The notes: generated by a model from the sequence alone, not told the origin. Counted from the first letter of the stretch, positions 38,406 to 47,717 are shown. The stretch: 64,000 nucleotides of DNA from Duganella callida (GCF_004614165.1 NZ_SPVG01000073.1:30070-94069), one strand, 5' to 3'. Numbers and translations are program-made.

Positions 38406-39624
38406 TGCAATCGGACAGCACAACGCGCCGCTGATCGGCGTCGCCCCGCTGATGCGCCGGGCGTTCGCCGGCGAAGATCTGACCGGGCTGGGCCAGACCT
38501 TGCTGCAGCGCGCGCAGACCTGGCCCAACGACGCCCACGCCTACATGGATTTTTCCACCGTGCTGCAACTGACCGGAAACCGCGCCGACGCGCTGGCGGT
38601 GCAGGCGGAAGCCATCACGCTGCGCCAGCATTACACGCTGCCGGCCAGGCAGCCGGGTCCGGGCCTGACGCTGCTGGTGCTGATGGGGCCGGGCGATTTG
38701 ATGTCCAACACGCCGGTGGAATTCCTGGTCGAGGACAGCGACGTCACGCTGGAACTGCTGTATCTGCGCGCCGATGAGGATTTTCCGGAGCAGGTGCCGG
38801 AGCATGACGTAATGCTGGTGGCGGTGGCCGAATCGGAAGCCAATCAGCCGTTGCTGGCGCGCCTGACCGAATATGTCAGCGACTGGCCGCGCCCGGTCAT
38901 CAACCGGCCCGAGCACATCCGCGTGCTGTCGCGTGACGGCGTGTGCGCCGCCTTGCGCGGCCTGGCCGGGGTGGAAATGCCGGTCTCGGTGCGCACCGAC
39001 CGCGGCGTCCTGAACCGGATCGCGGCTGGCCTGCAGACGGTGGAGGCGCTGCTCGGCGACGGCGGCTTTCCCATCATTGTCCGTCCGCTCGGATCGCACG
39101 CCGGCACCAATCTGGAGAAGGTCGATACGCCGGAAGCGCTGGGCATCTACCTGCAAACGGTGGAAGGCCTGCAGTTCTACATCTCGCGCTTTGTCGATTA
39201 CCGCAGCGCGGACGGGCTGTTCCGCAAATACCGCGTGGCGCTGATCGAAGGCGTGCCGTACATCTGCCACTTCGCCATCTCGCAGCGCTGGATGATTCAC
39301 TATCTGAACGCCGGCATGACCGAAAGCGCCGACAAGCGCGCCGAGGAAGCAGCCTGCATGGCCGGCTTCGACCAGGGCTTCGCCTTGCGCCATCAGGCCG
39401 CGTTGCGGGCGATCGATCAGCGCATGCAACTGCCTTACCTCGGCATCGACTGCGCGGAAATGCCCAACGGCGACCTGCTGATCTTCGAGGCGGACAATGC
39501 CATGATCGTCCACGGCATGGACCCGGTCGACATGTTCCCCTACAAGCAGCCGGCGATGCGCAAGGTGTTCGACGCTTTCCGCGCGCTGCTCGAACGCGCC
39601 GCCGGCCGCGGCATCAATGGATGA
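38395..39624 (+). CDS. ATP-grasp ligase (RimK/glutathione-synthase-like) with N-terminal helical region
   Basis: 409 residues. The first about 85 residues are helical and TPR-like (LGQTLLQRAQTWPNDAHAYMDFSTVLQLTGNRADALAVQAEA). A pre-ATP-grasp domain (about 90-185) and an ATP-grasp domain (about 190-400) follow, with FPIIVRPLGSHAGTNLEKV (ATP-binding loop) and the metal-binding end LGIDCAEMPNGDLLIFEADNAM, which has the E-x-x-N pattern. ATP-grasp enzymes form acyl-phosphates and join carboxylates to amines. Translation is coupled to the upstream decarboxylase, so a ligase acting on the resulting amine is a reasonable but unproven idea. Convergent with, and overlapping by 11 bases, the NRDE gene. 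Confidence 0.85.
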   Translation: MTFDAIGQHNAPLIGVAPLMRRAFAGEDLTGLGQTLLQRAQTWPNDAHAYMDFSTVLQLTGNRADALAVQAEAITLRQHYTLPARQPGPGLTLLVLMGPGDLMSNTPVEFLVEDSDVTLELLYLRADEDFPEQVPEHDVMLVAVAESEANQPLLARLTEYVSDWPRPVINRPEHIRVLSRDGVCAALRGLAGVEMPVSVRTDRGVLNRIAAGLQTVEALLGDGGFPIIVRPLGSHAGTNLEKVDTPEALGIYLQTVEGLQFYISRFVDYRSADGLFRKYRVALIEGVPYICHFAISQRWMIHYLNAGMTESADKRAEEAACMAGFDQGFALRHQAALRAIDQRMQLPYLGIDCAEMPNGDLLIFEADNAMIVHGMDPVDMFPYKQPAMRKVFDAFRALLERAAGRGING

Positions 39625-40345
39625 CCAGCTCGTGCAAGGTCGCGCGGGCGTCGGCGTACAGCTTGACCACGGTGGACGTGCGGGTGCCGTAGCCCGGGCT
39701 TTCGATGCGCACCGCCGACAGCGTGCGTTCCAGTTCCAGCGGCACACCGGTTTCCGGCAGGCGCTGGTCCGGCGCCTGCGCGGTGTCGGACAGCATCTCG
39801 AAGAACGCCTCATCGGGCGCGCCCAGGCATAGCAGGCTGGAAAACTGCGCCTTGGTTTTCAGCACCTTGGGCCAGGGCGCGTCCAGCAGCGCGTTCGACA
39901 GCCCGTAGACGCCGGGCGCCAGCGGCTGGCCGTTGCGCGGATCGGCGTCGCCCTTGTTGGAATACCAGATCAGGGTATCGCGGTCGCCCAGCACCAGGTT
40001 GAAGCCGTTGTAAGCGTCGGCCCCGGCGCGGATGGCGTCGACGTATTGCCGCGCCGTCATGCTGCCGGCCAGGTAGTCCGCTACCAGCTGGCCGCGCGAG
40101 GGCGCATCGTCCTTGTGGTCGGCCGGATTGCGGATGTTGGTGATGGCGGCAAAGCGCGGCGCCGCGCCCTGCGTGATGCCCATCCAGCTGCCGCCGGCCT
40201 GCAAATCGCGGCCGGCGTAAATCTGCGGATGGTCGAGCCAGGGGCCGGCCGGCGCGGTGGCGCGCTGGTAGAACTCGTCGCGGTTGGCGGCGGCGATCAG
40301 CGGCGCCGCGGGCACCACTTGCCAGGCGAAGACGATCAGGCACAT
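39614..40345 (-). CDS. NRDE-family (TANGO2-like) protein
   Basis: 243 residues from the ATG at 40345, where the sequence begins MCLIVFAWQVV as in the family; a longer frame from 40474 overlaps the DUF4936 gene and is rejected. Signatures: the invariant Cys2, LIAAANRDEFYQRATAPAGPW (NRDE motif), AGRDLQAGGSWMGIT, FAAITNIRNP and YNGFNLVLGD. The family is related to TANGO2, implicated in haem or lipid-related metabolism in eukaryotes; the bacterial role is undefined. It overlaps the DUF4936 gene by 10 bases, in an operon with ygfZ. Confidence 0.94.
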   Translation of the reverse strand: MCLIVFAWQVVPAAPLIAAANRDEFYQRATAPAGPWLDHPQIYAGRDLQAGGSWMGITQGAAPRFAAITNIRNPADHKDDAPSRGQLVADYLAGSMTARQYVDAIRAGADAYNGFNLVLGDRDTLIWYSNKGDADPRNGQPLAPGVYGLSNALLDAPWPKVLKTKAQFSSLLCLGAPDEAFFEMLSDTAQAPDQRLPETGVPLELERTLSAVRIESPGYGTRTSTVVKLYADARATLHELVIH

Positions 40346-40623
40346 GGGACCACATCCATGAACACTTCGGTATGGCGCAGGCCGGCGATCCAGGCCAACA
40401 GGCCGGCGTCGGCCACCGCGCTGTCGAGCAGCGCCGCAAAGCCCGCCGGCGTGGCGGAATACACTTCCATCCACGTCTGCAGGCCGCCCTTGCTGTCCGG
40501 CCGGCGTTTCAGCTGGCCCGCGACGCCGTGACGCCGCGCCAGATCAGCCTGCATGGCCGCGGCCGCCGCCTGCAAGGAGGCCGCATCGGCGTCCTTGACT
40601 TGATAATAGACGTAGAGATCCAT
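40336..40623 (-). CDS. DUF4936 family protein
   Basis: 95 residues, a compact alpha/beta domain: MDLYVYYQVKDADAASLQAA at the start, LKRRPDSKGGLQTWMEVY in the middle and the C-terminal GLRHTEVFMDV. The family is small, largely betaproteobacterial, and of unknown function. It starts 1 base after the ygfZ stop and overlaps the NRDE gene, a gene trio that is likely one transcript. Confidence 0.88.
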   Translation of the reverse strand: MDLYVYYQVKDADAASLQAAAAAMQADLARRHGVAGQLKRRPDSKGGLQTWMEVYSATPAGFAALLDSAVADAGLLAWIAGLRHTEVFMDVVPCA

Positions 40624-40624
40624 G

Positions 40625-41629
40625 CTAGAGGTCGAGCGGTTCCAGCACGTAAGGCATGGCGAGGAAGGTCAGCGCCACGCCGTCGGCCGAGCCGAGGCGC
40701 ACCGAGCCGGCTTCGATCGCGGCCAACTTCATCTCGACCAGCGCATCGACGCCGCCATTACCGTTGGGGGCGGCGTTGACGATCATGCCGCAGGGCTGCT
40801 CGGGGTCGGCGGTGGCGAACACTTCCATGCCGGCGGCGGCGCTGGCGTCGGGGATGCTGACCAGGGTGGTGCGGCGCTTGAGCTTGCCAAGGTACTGGCT
40901 GCGGGCGACGATTTCCTGGCCCGGGTAGCAGCCCTTCTTGAAGTTGACGCCGCCCAGCAGCTCATAATTGACCATTTGCGGCACGAATTGTTCCTGGGTA
41001 GCCTTGCCGACCACCGGCACGCCGGCGTGGATTTCCGACAGATGCCAGGCAGCATTGTCGCCGACGTTGAGCTTGTCCGCCAGCACCGGGGTCACGGTCT
41101 CGGCGGTCGCGGCCGACATCAGCCACTGGTAGCGCGGCGCGCCGAAAGCGTCGGCCACGCGGATCAGCGTGCCCAGCGGGTGATCGAGCTTGCCGAACGG
41201 CGCGGCGGGCAGGGCGTCGAACCAGGTCTGCAGAACGGCCTCGGCCATGCCGCCGCCCAGGCCCAGCACCACCGCGTTTTGCGGCAGCCCGGTGGCGTCG
41301 CTGAGCTTGGTCTTGGCGCGCAACACGAACATCGACAGGCGCTTCTGCACCGCCGGCAGGATCTCGCGCGGCAGTTGCAGCAAGATCGTGCCGGCGCTGC
41401 GCCACATCAGGAACGAGGCCAGCATGCGCCCCTTGGCCGAGCAATACGCCGCCAGGCGCGCGTCGCTTTCGCCGAGGTGCTCGACGTCATTGGTCAGCTG
41501 GGTGTGCAGGAATTGGGCCGATTCTTCGCCGTCCAGCGCGATCAGCCCCAGGTCGGTGATCGGGGCGACGTAACCGACCGCCAGTTGGGCGGCGCTGAGC
41601 GCCTGGGCTTGTTCATTCAAAGAAAGCAT
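40625..41629 (-). CDS. ygfZ: tRNA-modifying / iron-sulphur maturation protein YgfZ (IbaG-partner GcvT fold)
   Basis: 334 residues, folate-binding GcvT-like protein. The diagnostic motif KKGCYPGQEIVARSQYLGKLKRR with its Cys is present, as are LDGEESAQFLHTQLTNDV and AAYCSAKGRMLASFL. YgfZ supports folate-dependent maintenance of certain iron-sulphur enzymes such as MiaB. Start MLSLNEQAQAL. It is divergent from mltG across about 135 bases, the usual betaproteobacterial arrangement. Confidence 0.95.
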   Translation of the reverse strand: MLSLNEQAQALSAAQLAVGYVAPITDLGLIALDGEESAQFLHTQLTNDVEHLGESDARLAAYCSAKGRMLASFLMWRSAGTILLQLPREILPAVQKRLSMFVLRAKTKLSDATGLPQNAVVLGLGGGMAEAVLQTWFDALPAAPFGKLDHPLGTLIRVADAFGAPRYQWLMSAATAETVTPVLADKLNVGDNAAWHLSEIHAGVPVVGKATQEQFVPQMVNYELLGGVNFKKGCYPGQEIVARSQYLGKLKRRTTLVSIPDASAAAGMEVFATADPEQPCGMIVNAAPNGNGGVDALVEMKLAAIEAGSVRLGSADGVALTFLAMPYVLEPLDL

Positions 41630-41764
41630 AATTTCCAGTTATTTGACGGTGAAAGCATTATCATTACGGGCTCATTATAGTGATGTCGCGCAGAACGCGT
41701 CGGCGGCCGCGCAAAACGCGGTGCTGGCATACTGTGCGACCCGACCCACGATACGGCTTCAACA

Positions 41765-42754
41765 ATGGCATTTATCAAAAAAATAATTGGTCTGTTTCTT
41801 TTGCTGGCCATCGCCGGCGGCGCGTATTTTGCGTACTGGGCGCGCACCCCGGTGATTCCCGCCGATGCCGAGGCGATCGAATTCACCATCACGCCGGGCA
41901 GCGGCGCCCACGCGGCCGGCCAGCAGATCGCCGAAGCCGGCGTGCCGATCCAGCCCATCCTGTTCAATCTGCTGGCGCGCATGACCGGCAAGAGCGGCAA
42001 GCTGAAAGCCGGCGCCTACGAGATGAAACCGGGCTACACGCCGCTGCGCCTGATCGAGCAGCTGGTGCGCGGCGAATTCGCGCAGGAACAGCTGACCATC
42101 ATCGAAGGCTGGACCTTCCGCCAGATGCGGGCGGCCATCGCCGCGCACAAGGGGCTCAAGCATGACACCATCGCCCTGTCCGATAGCGAGGTGATGAACG
42201 CCATCGCCTCCGAGTACAAGCAGCCGGAAGGCCTGTTTTTCCCCGACACCTATCTGTTCGCCAAGGGCGCCAGCGACTTGCAGATTTATAAGCAGGCCCA
42301 CGCCATGATGCTGACCCGCCTGGCGGAGGCCTGGGACAAGCGCGACCCGGCGCTGCCGTACAAGAGTCCGTACGAGGCGCTGACCATGGCCTCCATCGTG
42401 GAAAAGGAAACCGGCCAGAAGTCGGAGCGGTCGATGATCGCCGGCGTGTTCGTCAACCGGCTGAAGATCGGCATGCTGCTGCAGACCGATCCGACCGTGA
42501 TCTACGGCATGGGCAGCCGCTACGACGGCAAGATCCGCAAAAAGGATCTGGAGACCGACACGCCGTACAATACCTATACCCGCGCCGGCCTGCCGCCAAC
42601 GCCGATCGCCTTGCCGGGCGTGCAATCGCTGACGGCGGCGCTGGCGCCGGCCAAGACCGCGGCGCTGTACTTCGTTTCGAAGGGCAACGGCACCAGTCAA
42701 TTCTCCGACAACCTGAACGATCACAATCGGGCAGTCAATCAGTATCAACGATAA
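41765..42754 (+). CDS. mltG: Endolytic murein transglycosylase MltG
   Basis: 329 residues. N-terminal membrane anchor (about 7-24), a LysM-like subdomain and the YceG catalytic domain. The catalytic Glu is E213 in MASIVEKETGQ. GLFFPDTYLFAKG, AGVFVNRLKIGMLLQTDPTVIYGMG and PYNTYTRAGLPPTPIALPG are family signatures. MltG cuts nascent glycan strands and sets their length. It heads mltG-tmk-holB-pilZ; tmk follows 21 bases later. Confidence 0.97.
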   Translation: MAFIKKIIGLFLLLAIAGGAYFAYWARTPVIPADAEAIEFTITPGSGAHAAGQQIAEAGVPIQPILFNLLARMTGKSGKLKAGAYEMKPGYTPLRLIEQLVRGEFAQEQLTIIEGWTFRQMRAAIAAHKGLKHDTIALSDSEVMNAIASEYKQPEGLFFPDTYLFAKGASDLQIYKQAHAMMLTRLAEAWDKRDPALPYKSPYEALTMASIVEKETGQKSERSMIAGVFVNRLKIGMLLQTDPTVIYGMGSRYDGKIRKKDLETDTPYNTYTRAGLPPTPIALPGVQSLTAALAPAKTAALYFVSKGNGTSQFSDNLNDHNRAVNQYQR

Positions 42755-42775
42755 AGCATCAACGATAACCACTAC

Positions 42776-43390
42776 ATGGGTAAATTCATCACGTTTGAAG
42801 GCATCGATGGCGCCGGCAAGTCCACGCACATCGCCTTCGTCAGCGACTACATCAAGGCGCGCGGTGTCGAGCTGGTCAGCTCGCGCGAGCCGGGCGGCAC
42901 GCCGCTGGGCGAAAAACTGCGCGACCTGGTGCTGCACGAGACCATGCATCTGGAAACCGAGGCGCTGCTGATGTTCGCCAGCCGCCGCGAACATATCGCC
43001 CAGGTGATCGCGCCGGCGCTGGAACGCGGCGCCTGGGTGATCTCCGACCGCTTCACCGATGCCAGTTTCGCCTACCAGGGCGGCGGCCGCGGCATGAGCG
43101 TGGCCAAGCTGGAGGCGCTGGAACAATGGGTGCATCCGGCGCTGCAACCGGACCTGACCCTGCTGTTCGACGTGCCGCTGGAAGTGGCGCGCGCGCGGCT
43201 GGACGCCACCCGCGAGCTGGACAAGTTCGAGCAGGAAAAAGCCGACTTCTTTGCCGCCACCCGCGCCGAATACCTGCGCCGGGCGGCGCAGTTCCCGCAG
43301 CGTTTCCGCGTCATCGATTCGACGCGGAGCATCGCTGACATCCAGCTGCGGCTGGCCGCCATCCTCGACGGGTTTTTCGATGAGCAATAG
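42776..43390 (+). CDS. tmk: Thymidylate kinase
   Basis: 204 residues. P-loop [31 protein letters not shown] (the DR/REP dTMP-binding region), [16 protein letters not shown] and the [13 protein letters not shown] strand. It phosphorylates dTMP to dTDP for DNA synthesis. Its 3' end overlaps holB by 11 bases. Confidence 0.97.
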   Translation: MGKFITFEGIDGAGKSTHIAFVSDYIKARGVELVSSREPGGTPLGEKLRDLVLHETMHLETEALLMFASRREHIAQVIAPALERGAWVISDRFTDASFAYQGGGRGMSVAKLEALEQWVHPALQPDLTLLFDVPLEVARARLDATRELDKFEQEKADFFAATRAEYLRRAAQFPQRFRVIDSTRSIADIQLRLAAILDGFFDEQ

Positions 43391-44414
43391 CATTTATCCT
43401 TGGCAGGAAGCGGCTTGGCAGCATTTGCAGACGCTGCGCCAGCGCATGCCGCACGCCATCCTGTTCCATGGCGCGGCCGGCATCGGCAAGGCCGATTTCA
43501 TCGAGCAATTCGCCCAGGGCCTGCTGTGCGAGGCGGTGCTGCCGGACGGCCACGCCTGCGGCCAGTGTGCGTCGTGCGGCTGGTTCTCGCAGCAGAACCA
43601 CCCCGATTACCGCCGCGTGCGCCCGGAGGCCATGGAAGACGAGCCGGCCGCCGAGGGCGACGAAGGCACGGACGGCGAAGCCAAAAAGGCCGCCAAGTCG
43701 AGGGCGCCATCGAAGGAAATCAAGATCGAGCAGATCCGCGGCCTGGCGGATTTCATGAACATCTCGACCCACCGCCAGGGCTTGCGCGTGGTGGTGCTGT
43801 ATCCGGCCGAGGCGCTGAACATGCCCGCGTCCAACGCGCTGCTGAAGACGCTGGAAGAACCGCCGCCGGGGACCGTGTTCCTGCTGTCGTCCAACAGCCT
43901 GGACCGGTTGCTGCCGACCATTCTGTCGCGCTGCCGCAAGTTCGCCATGCCGATGCCGAGCCACGCGGAAGCGCTGGCCTGGCTGAAGGAACAGGGCGTG
44001 GCGGACGCCGACAGCTGGCTGCGCGAGCAGGGCGGCGCGCCGCTGGCGGCGCTGGCGCAGGCCGAGAACGGCAGCCGCGAGGACCTGGAGATCCTGCTGC
44101 AGCTGCTGGCCCATCCGAGCGTCGAAAGCGCCCTGAAAGTGGCCGACAAATTGCAGAAAGTGCCGTTGAGCGGACCGGTGTCCTGGATGCAGCGCTGGCT
44201 TTATGATGTGTTTTCCTACAAACTGGCAGGAAACATCCGGTATTATCCTCGTTACCAGAAAGAGTTGGCCAGCCTGGCGGGCAAGATCCACGTCAACCGT
44301 CTGCTGGCTGCGATCAAGGCGGCGAATGAGCGGCGCGCGACGGCCGACCATCCGCTGTCGCCCAAGCTGTTCCTGGAGGATATGCTGCTTGAGTACGCCA
44401 ACTGCTGCGCCTGA
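43380..44414 (+). CDS. holB: DNA polymerase III subunit delta'
   Basis: 344 residues from the ATG at 43380 overlapping tmk; the longer in-frame opening from 43251 is an artefact of the tmk sequence. Clamp-loader AAA+ fold with [23 protein letters not shown], a zinc module ([10 protein letters not shown] with the preceding Cys), [25 protein letters not shown] and [12 protein letters not shown] Glu/Ala/Lys-rich insert of about 35 residues ([30 protein letters not shown]) follows the zinc module. Confidence 0.95.
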   Translation: MSNSIYPWQEAAWQHLQTLRQRMPHAILFHGAAGIGKADFIEQFAQGLLCEAVLPDGHACGQCASCGWFSQQNHPDYRRVRPEAMEDEPAAEGDEGTDGEAKKAAKSRAPSKEIKIEQIRGLADFMNISTHRQGLRVVVLYPAEALNMPASNALLKTLEEPPPGTVFLLSSNSLDRLLPTILSRCRKFAMPMPSHAEALAWLKEQGVADADSWLREQGGAPLAALAQAENGSREDLEILLQLLAHPSVESALKVADKLQKVPLSGPVSWMQRWLYDVFSYKLAGNIRYYPRYQKELASLAGKIHVNRLLAAIKAANERRATADHPLSPKLFLEDMLLEYANCCA

Positions 44415-44424
44415 AAGGTAAGGA

Positions 44425-44808
44425 ATGTCCGCTGCCAGCCCACGCGACCCGAACACCGTGCCGATGACGCCACGGCCGACGGTATTGTCGCTGGCGATCA
44501 AGGAGAAAGCGGCGCTGTACGCCGCCTACATGCCGTTCCTGAAAAACGGCGGCATGTTCGTCCCGACGCAGAAGCCGTACAAGCTGGGCGACGAGATCTA
44601 TCTGATCCTGGCGCTGATGGATGATCCCAACAAATACCCGATCGCCGGCAAGGTGGCCTGGATAACGCCGCCCGGCGCCCACAACAACAAGGCGCAGGGC
44701 GTGGGCGTGCATTTCCCGGACGACGAGAGCGGCCAGCGGGCCCGTCTGCGGATAGAAGAAATTCTCGGCGCCGCGCTGCGCTCCTCGCGCGCCACCCACA
44801 CCCTGTGA
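44425..44808 (+). CDS. pilZ: Type IV pilus assembly PilZ protein
   Basis: 127 residues. It closely follows the original PilZ: LSLAIKEKAALYAAYMPFLKNGGMFVPTQKPYKLGDEIYLILALMDDPNKYPIAGKVAWITPPGAHNNKAQGVGVHFPD. The canonical c-di-GMP RxxxR/DxSxxG ligands are absent, as in true PilZ. It works with PilB/FimX-type partners in pilus biogenesis. Conserved position after holB, 10 bases downstream. Confidence 0.95.
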   Translation: MSAASPRDPNTVPMTPRPTVLSLAIKEKAALYAAYMPFLKNGGMFVPTQKPYKLGDEIYLILALMDDPNKYPIAGKVAWITPPGAHNNKAQGVGVHFPDDESGQRARLRIEEILGAALRSSRATHTL

Positions 44809-44811
44809 AAT

Positions 44812-44820
44812 TCGGGGTCA
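44812..44820. repeat. REP fragment contributing a stop codon
   Basis: TCGGGGTCA, the outer end of the purL-side palindrome. Read on the minus strand it is TGACCCCGA and supplies the TGA stop of the KfrA-type gene. Short, so chance cannot be excluded. Confidence 0.4.
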
Positions 44821-45348
44821 GGAGCGCAGGGTGATCTGGATCGCGCCGTCGACGCCGAACACGGCCGAGCGGCCGCCGGACAGGATCACATTGAAGGGCG
44901 AATCGTCGTTGCGTCCGCCGCGTGTGCCCAGCAGCAGATCGCTGAAGTTGCCGAAGCCGGTATCGGCTTCGCCGTCGGCCGCCGCGCCTTGCAGCGCCGC
45001 CAGCTTGGCTTCCAGCCAGGCGACCGTGTTGCGTAACGCCGCCAGTTCCTCATCCTTTTCCTGCAGCGCCAGCTCGTAGCTGCGGATGCGCTGGTCGGCG
45101 CCGGCATGCAGCTTGTCGGCCAGTTGCTCGACCAGCGCTTGCAGCGTGCGCGCCGTGTCCTCGCGCTTGAGACCGTCCGCCTGGCTGTCTTCCTCCGCCA
45201 GTTCCTTCAGATACTTGTGGATGGTCGACTTCGAGCCGGTATTGCCCAGGGCCAGGCGCACCGCATCCACCGACGGATAGCGTCCCTCGGCCAGCAACTG
45301 GTCGCGGCTGGTTCTGACTTGTGATTTCGTTAATCCGGTTCGTGCCAT
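44818..45348 (-). CDS. KfrA-type N-terminal DNA-binding protein
   Basis: 176 residues from the ATG at 45348 (GAGGTAACG upstream). The KfrA N-terminal domain (MARTGLTKSQVRTSRDQLLAEGRYPSVDAVRLALGNTGSKSTIHKYLKEL) is a winged-helix-like DNA-binding unit found in plasmid KfrA and in chromosomal relatives. A coiled-coil segment follows (LVEQLADKLHAGADQRIRSYELALQEKDEELAALRNTVAWLEAKLAAL), then a Gly-rich tail. Chromosomal targets are unknown. The stop codon falls in a REP-like fragment. It lies between pilZ and tatD, on the opposite strand. Confidence 0.85.
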   Translation of the reverse strand: MARTGLTKSQVRTSRDQLLAEGRYPSVDAVRLALGNTGSKSTIHKYLKELAEEDSQADGLKREDTARTLQALVEQLADKLHAGADQRIRSYELALQEKDEELAALRNTVAWLEAKLAALQGAAADGEADTGFGNFSDLLLGTRGGRNDDSPFNVILSGGRSAVFGVDGAIQITLRS

Positions 45349-45460
45349 CGTTACCTCAAGAGCTAGCTGGTCCCGGTTCAAATCGGGATGGGTGACGCAG
45401 ACATTGTAATGCCCTTGGACTGCAACAGCCAGCGTGTGGCGGATAGGTTACAATCGCGCC

Positions 45461-46240
45461 ATGTATATCGACTCTCATTGCCACATCAATTTCCCCGAGC
45501 TGGCTGCCCGCATGCCGGACATCCTGGCCCAGATGGAACACAACAAGGTGACGCACGCGCTGTGCGTGTCGGTCGACCTGCCGGATTTCCCGCAAGTGCT
45601 GGCGCTGGCGCACCAGTATCCGAACATCTACGCCTCGGTAGGCGTGCATCCGGACTACGAAGACACGCCCGAGCCGTCGGTGGAACAGCTGGTGCGGCTG
45701 GCCGACGATGCCAAGATCATCGCCATCGGCGAGACCGGCCTCGACTACTTCCGGCTGGAGGGCGATCTGGAATGGCAGCGCGAGCGCTTCCGCACCCATA
45801 TCAAGGCCTCGCGCATCACGCGCAAGCCGCTGATCATCCATACCCGCAACGCCGGCGAAGACACCATCCGCATCATGCGCGAAGAGGGCGCCGGCACCGA
45901 GGCGGGTGGCGTGGCCGGCGTGATGCACTGCTTTACCGAGTCGCTGGAAGTGGCCAGGGCGGCGATCGAGATGGGCTTTTATATCTCGTTCTCCGGCATC
46001 GTCACCTTCAAGAGCGCCAAAGAACTGCAGGCGGTGGCGCTGGAGCTGCCGCTGGAACGCATCCTGATCGAGACCGATTCGCCCTACCTGGCACCGGTGC
46101 CGTATCGCGGCAAGACCAATGAGCCCGGCTTCGTGGCGCACGTGGGCGAGTTCATCGCCAAGCTCAAGGGTGTGCCGGTGGCAGAGGTGGCGGCGCACAC
46201 CACGGCCAACTTCCGCAAGCTGTTCAACGTCGCCGCATGA
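45461..46240 (+). CDS. tatD: TatD-family metal-dependent deoxyribonuclease
   Basis: 259 residues from the ATG at 45461. TIM-barrel metallohydrolase with DSHCHINF (HxH metal ligands), GVHPDYE, IGETGLDY (bridging Glu), LIIHTRNAGEDT, GVMHCFTES and the late Asp in LIETDSPYLAPVPYRGKTNEP. It acts as a 3'-5' exonuclease in DNA repair or degradation. The downstream ankyrin gene starts within its last codons (ATGA-type overlap). Confidence 0.95.
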   Translation: MYIDSHCHINFPELAARMPDILAQMEHNKVTHALCVSVDLPDFPQVLALAHQYPNIYASVGVHPDYEDTPEPSVEQLVRLADDAKIIAIGETGLDYFRLEGDLEWQRERFRTHIKASRITRKPLIIHTRNAGEDTIRIMREEGAGTEAGGVAGVMHCFTESLEVARAAIEMGFYISFSGIVTFKSAKELQAVALELPLERILIETDSPYLAPVPYRGKTNEPGFVAHVGEFIAKLKGVPVAEVAAHTTANFRKLFNVAA

Positions 46241-46896
46241 TGCGCCGGCGCTTGCTGCTGTTGTCGCTGGCCGCGTTGGGCGTGCCGGCGCTGGCGTTCG
46301 AGCAGAGCGATGACGAGGTCGAGTTCTTCCGCGCCGTGCAGCTGGACGGCGTCGGCCGCGTAAAGGCCATGCTGGCCAAGGGCGTGAGCCCGAACGCGCG
46401 CGACGCCAACGGCGAGACCGGCCTGATCGTCGCCATGCGTTACGAAGCGCTGAACGTCGCGCGGCTGTTGATGGACCAGCGCGCTATCGACATCGAAGCC
46501 AAGGCGCCCAACGGCAATACGGCGCTGATGATGGCTGCCTTCCGCAAGAACAAGGACGCCGTGCTGGACATGCTGAAGCGCGGCGCGCAAGTCAACCAGA
46601 AAGGCTGGACGGCATTACATTACGCCGCCGCGGCCGGCAGTGTGGAAATTACCACCCTCCTGCTGGACAAATACGCCTACATCGACGCCGAGTCGCCATC
46701 CGGCATGACCCCGCTGATGATCGCCGCCCGCGAGGGCCAGGAGGACGTGGTGCAGCTGTTGCTCGAGCAGGGCGCCGATGCCACGCTGAAAGACGGCGGC
46801 TTCCACCTCACCGCCGCCGAATTCGCCCTCAAGGCGGACAAACCCTGGATCGCCAAGACCATCAACACCTTCCTCGCAAGCAAGAAATCACGCTAG
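46237..46896 (+). CDS. Exported ankyrin-repeat protein
   Basis: 219 residues. A signal peptide (MMRRRLLLLSLAALGVPALA) leads about five ankyrin repeats, for example NGETGLIVAMRYEALNVARLLMD, NGNTALMMAAFRKNKDAVLDMLKRGAQV, KGWTALHYAAAAGSVEITTLLLDK and SGMTPLMIAAREGQEDVVQLLLEQGAD. A periplasmic protein-interaction role is inferred. It is coupled to tatD by a 4-base overlap, as in related betaproteobacteria. Confidence 0.92.
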   Translation: MMRRRLLLLSLAALGVPALAFEQSDDEVEFFRAVQLDGVGRVKAMLAKGVSPNARDANGETGLIVAMRYEALNVARLLMDQRAIDIEAKAPNGNTALMMAAFRKNKDAVLDMLKRGAQVNQKGWTALHYAAAAGSVEITTLLLDKYAYIDAESPSGMTPLMIAAREGQEDVVQLLLEQGADATLKDGGFHLTAAEFALKADKPWIAKTINTFLASKKSR

Positions 46897-46913
46897 TCAT
46901 GTCGCCACGGCGA

Positions 46914-47717
46914 TCAGTGTGCCAGCGCCGCCAGGTAGTCGTTGATGATGTCGGCGCTGGCCGAGGGCGAGCTCAGGTGCGGGCAGTGGCCGATGTTGTC
47001 GATCGTCGCCAACTGGCTGTTGGCCAGGTTGCGGTGCAGGTAGTCGCCGACCTCGCGCGGGGCGATCATGTCGTCGCTGCATTGCAGGATCAGCGCGGGC
47101 ACGGTCGACCTGGCCAGGTCCGCGCGGTGGTCGGAGGTGAACGTCACCCGCGCGAAATGGCGCGCGATCTCCGGATCGTTGCGCTCGAAGCGCGACAGCA
47201 GTTCCTGCGACAGCACCGGCTGGGTCGGCGCGCCCATGATGACCGGCGCCATGCGCTTGATCCAGCTGTCGTAATCGAGTTCCATCAGCTGGAGCAGGCC
47301 GTCGATGTCTTCCGGATTGTAGCCGCCGATGTAATCGCCGTCGTTGAGGTAGCACGGCGACGGTCCGACCATGACCTGGGCGGCGAACTTATCGGGCGAC
47401 ACGATGGACGCCAGCATGCCTATCATGGCGCTGACGGAATGGCCGACGAAAATCACCGGCGATCTGGCGTACAGGTCGATCACATCCAGCACATCCTCGG
47501 CGTGGCCGTGCAGGGTGCCGTATTTGTCGCGGTCGTAGGCGCCGAGGTCGGAATTGCCGCTGCCCACCAGATCCATCAGCACCACCCGGTAGCGGCTGGC
47601 AAACGAGGGATAGATAAAGCGCCACATCTCCTGGTCGCAGCCATAGCCGTGGACAAACATGATGGTGGCCGGACCGTCGCCGGCGCAATGGACGTTGTTA
47701 CGATGGTGAACAGACAT
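46914..47717 (-). CDS. Alpha/beta hydrolase, RsbQ/KAI2-like
   Basis: 267 residues. The closest pattern is RsbQ of Bacillus and the plant D14/KAI2 receptors: HHRNNVHCAGDGPATIMFVHGYGCDQEMW at the start, S94 in FVGHSVSAMIGMLAS, D216 in LQCSDDMIAP and H244 in NIGHCPHLSSP. RsbQ forms an energy-stress module with the phosphatase RsbP; no such partner is near. It may hydrolyse or sense a small hydrophobic ester-like ligand. Divergent from the methyltransferase gene with about 165 bases between. Confidence 0.9.
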   Translation of the reverse strand: MSVHHRNNVHCAGDGPATIMFVHGYGCDQEMWRFIYPSFASRYRVVLMDLVGSGNSDLGAYDRDKYGTLHGHAEDVLDVIDLYARSPVIFVGHSVSAMIGMLASIVSPDKFAAQVMVGPSPCYLNDGDYIGGYNPEDIDGLLQLMELDYDSWIKRMAPVIMGAPTQPVLSQELLSRFERNDPEIARHFARVTFTSDHRADLARSTVPALILQCSDDMIAPREVGDYLHRNLANSQLATIDNIGHCPHLSSPSASADIINDYLAALAH

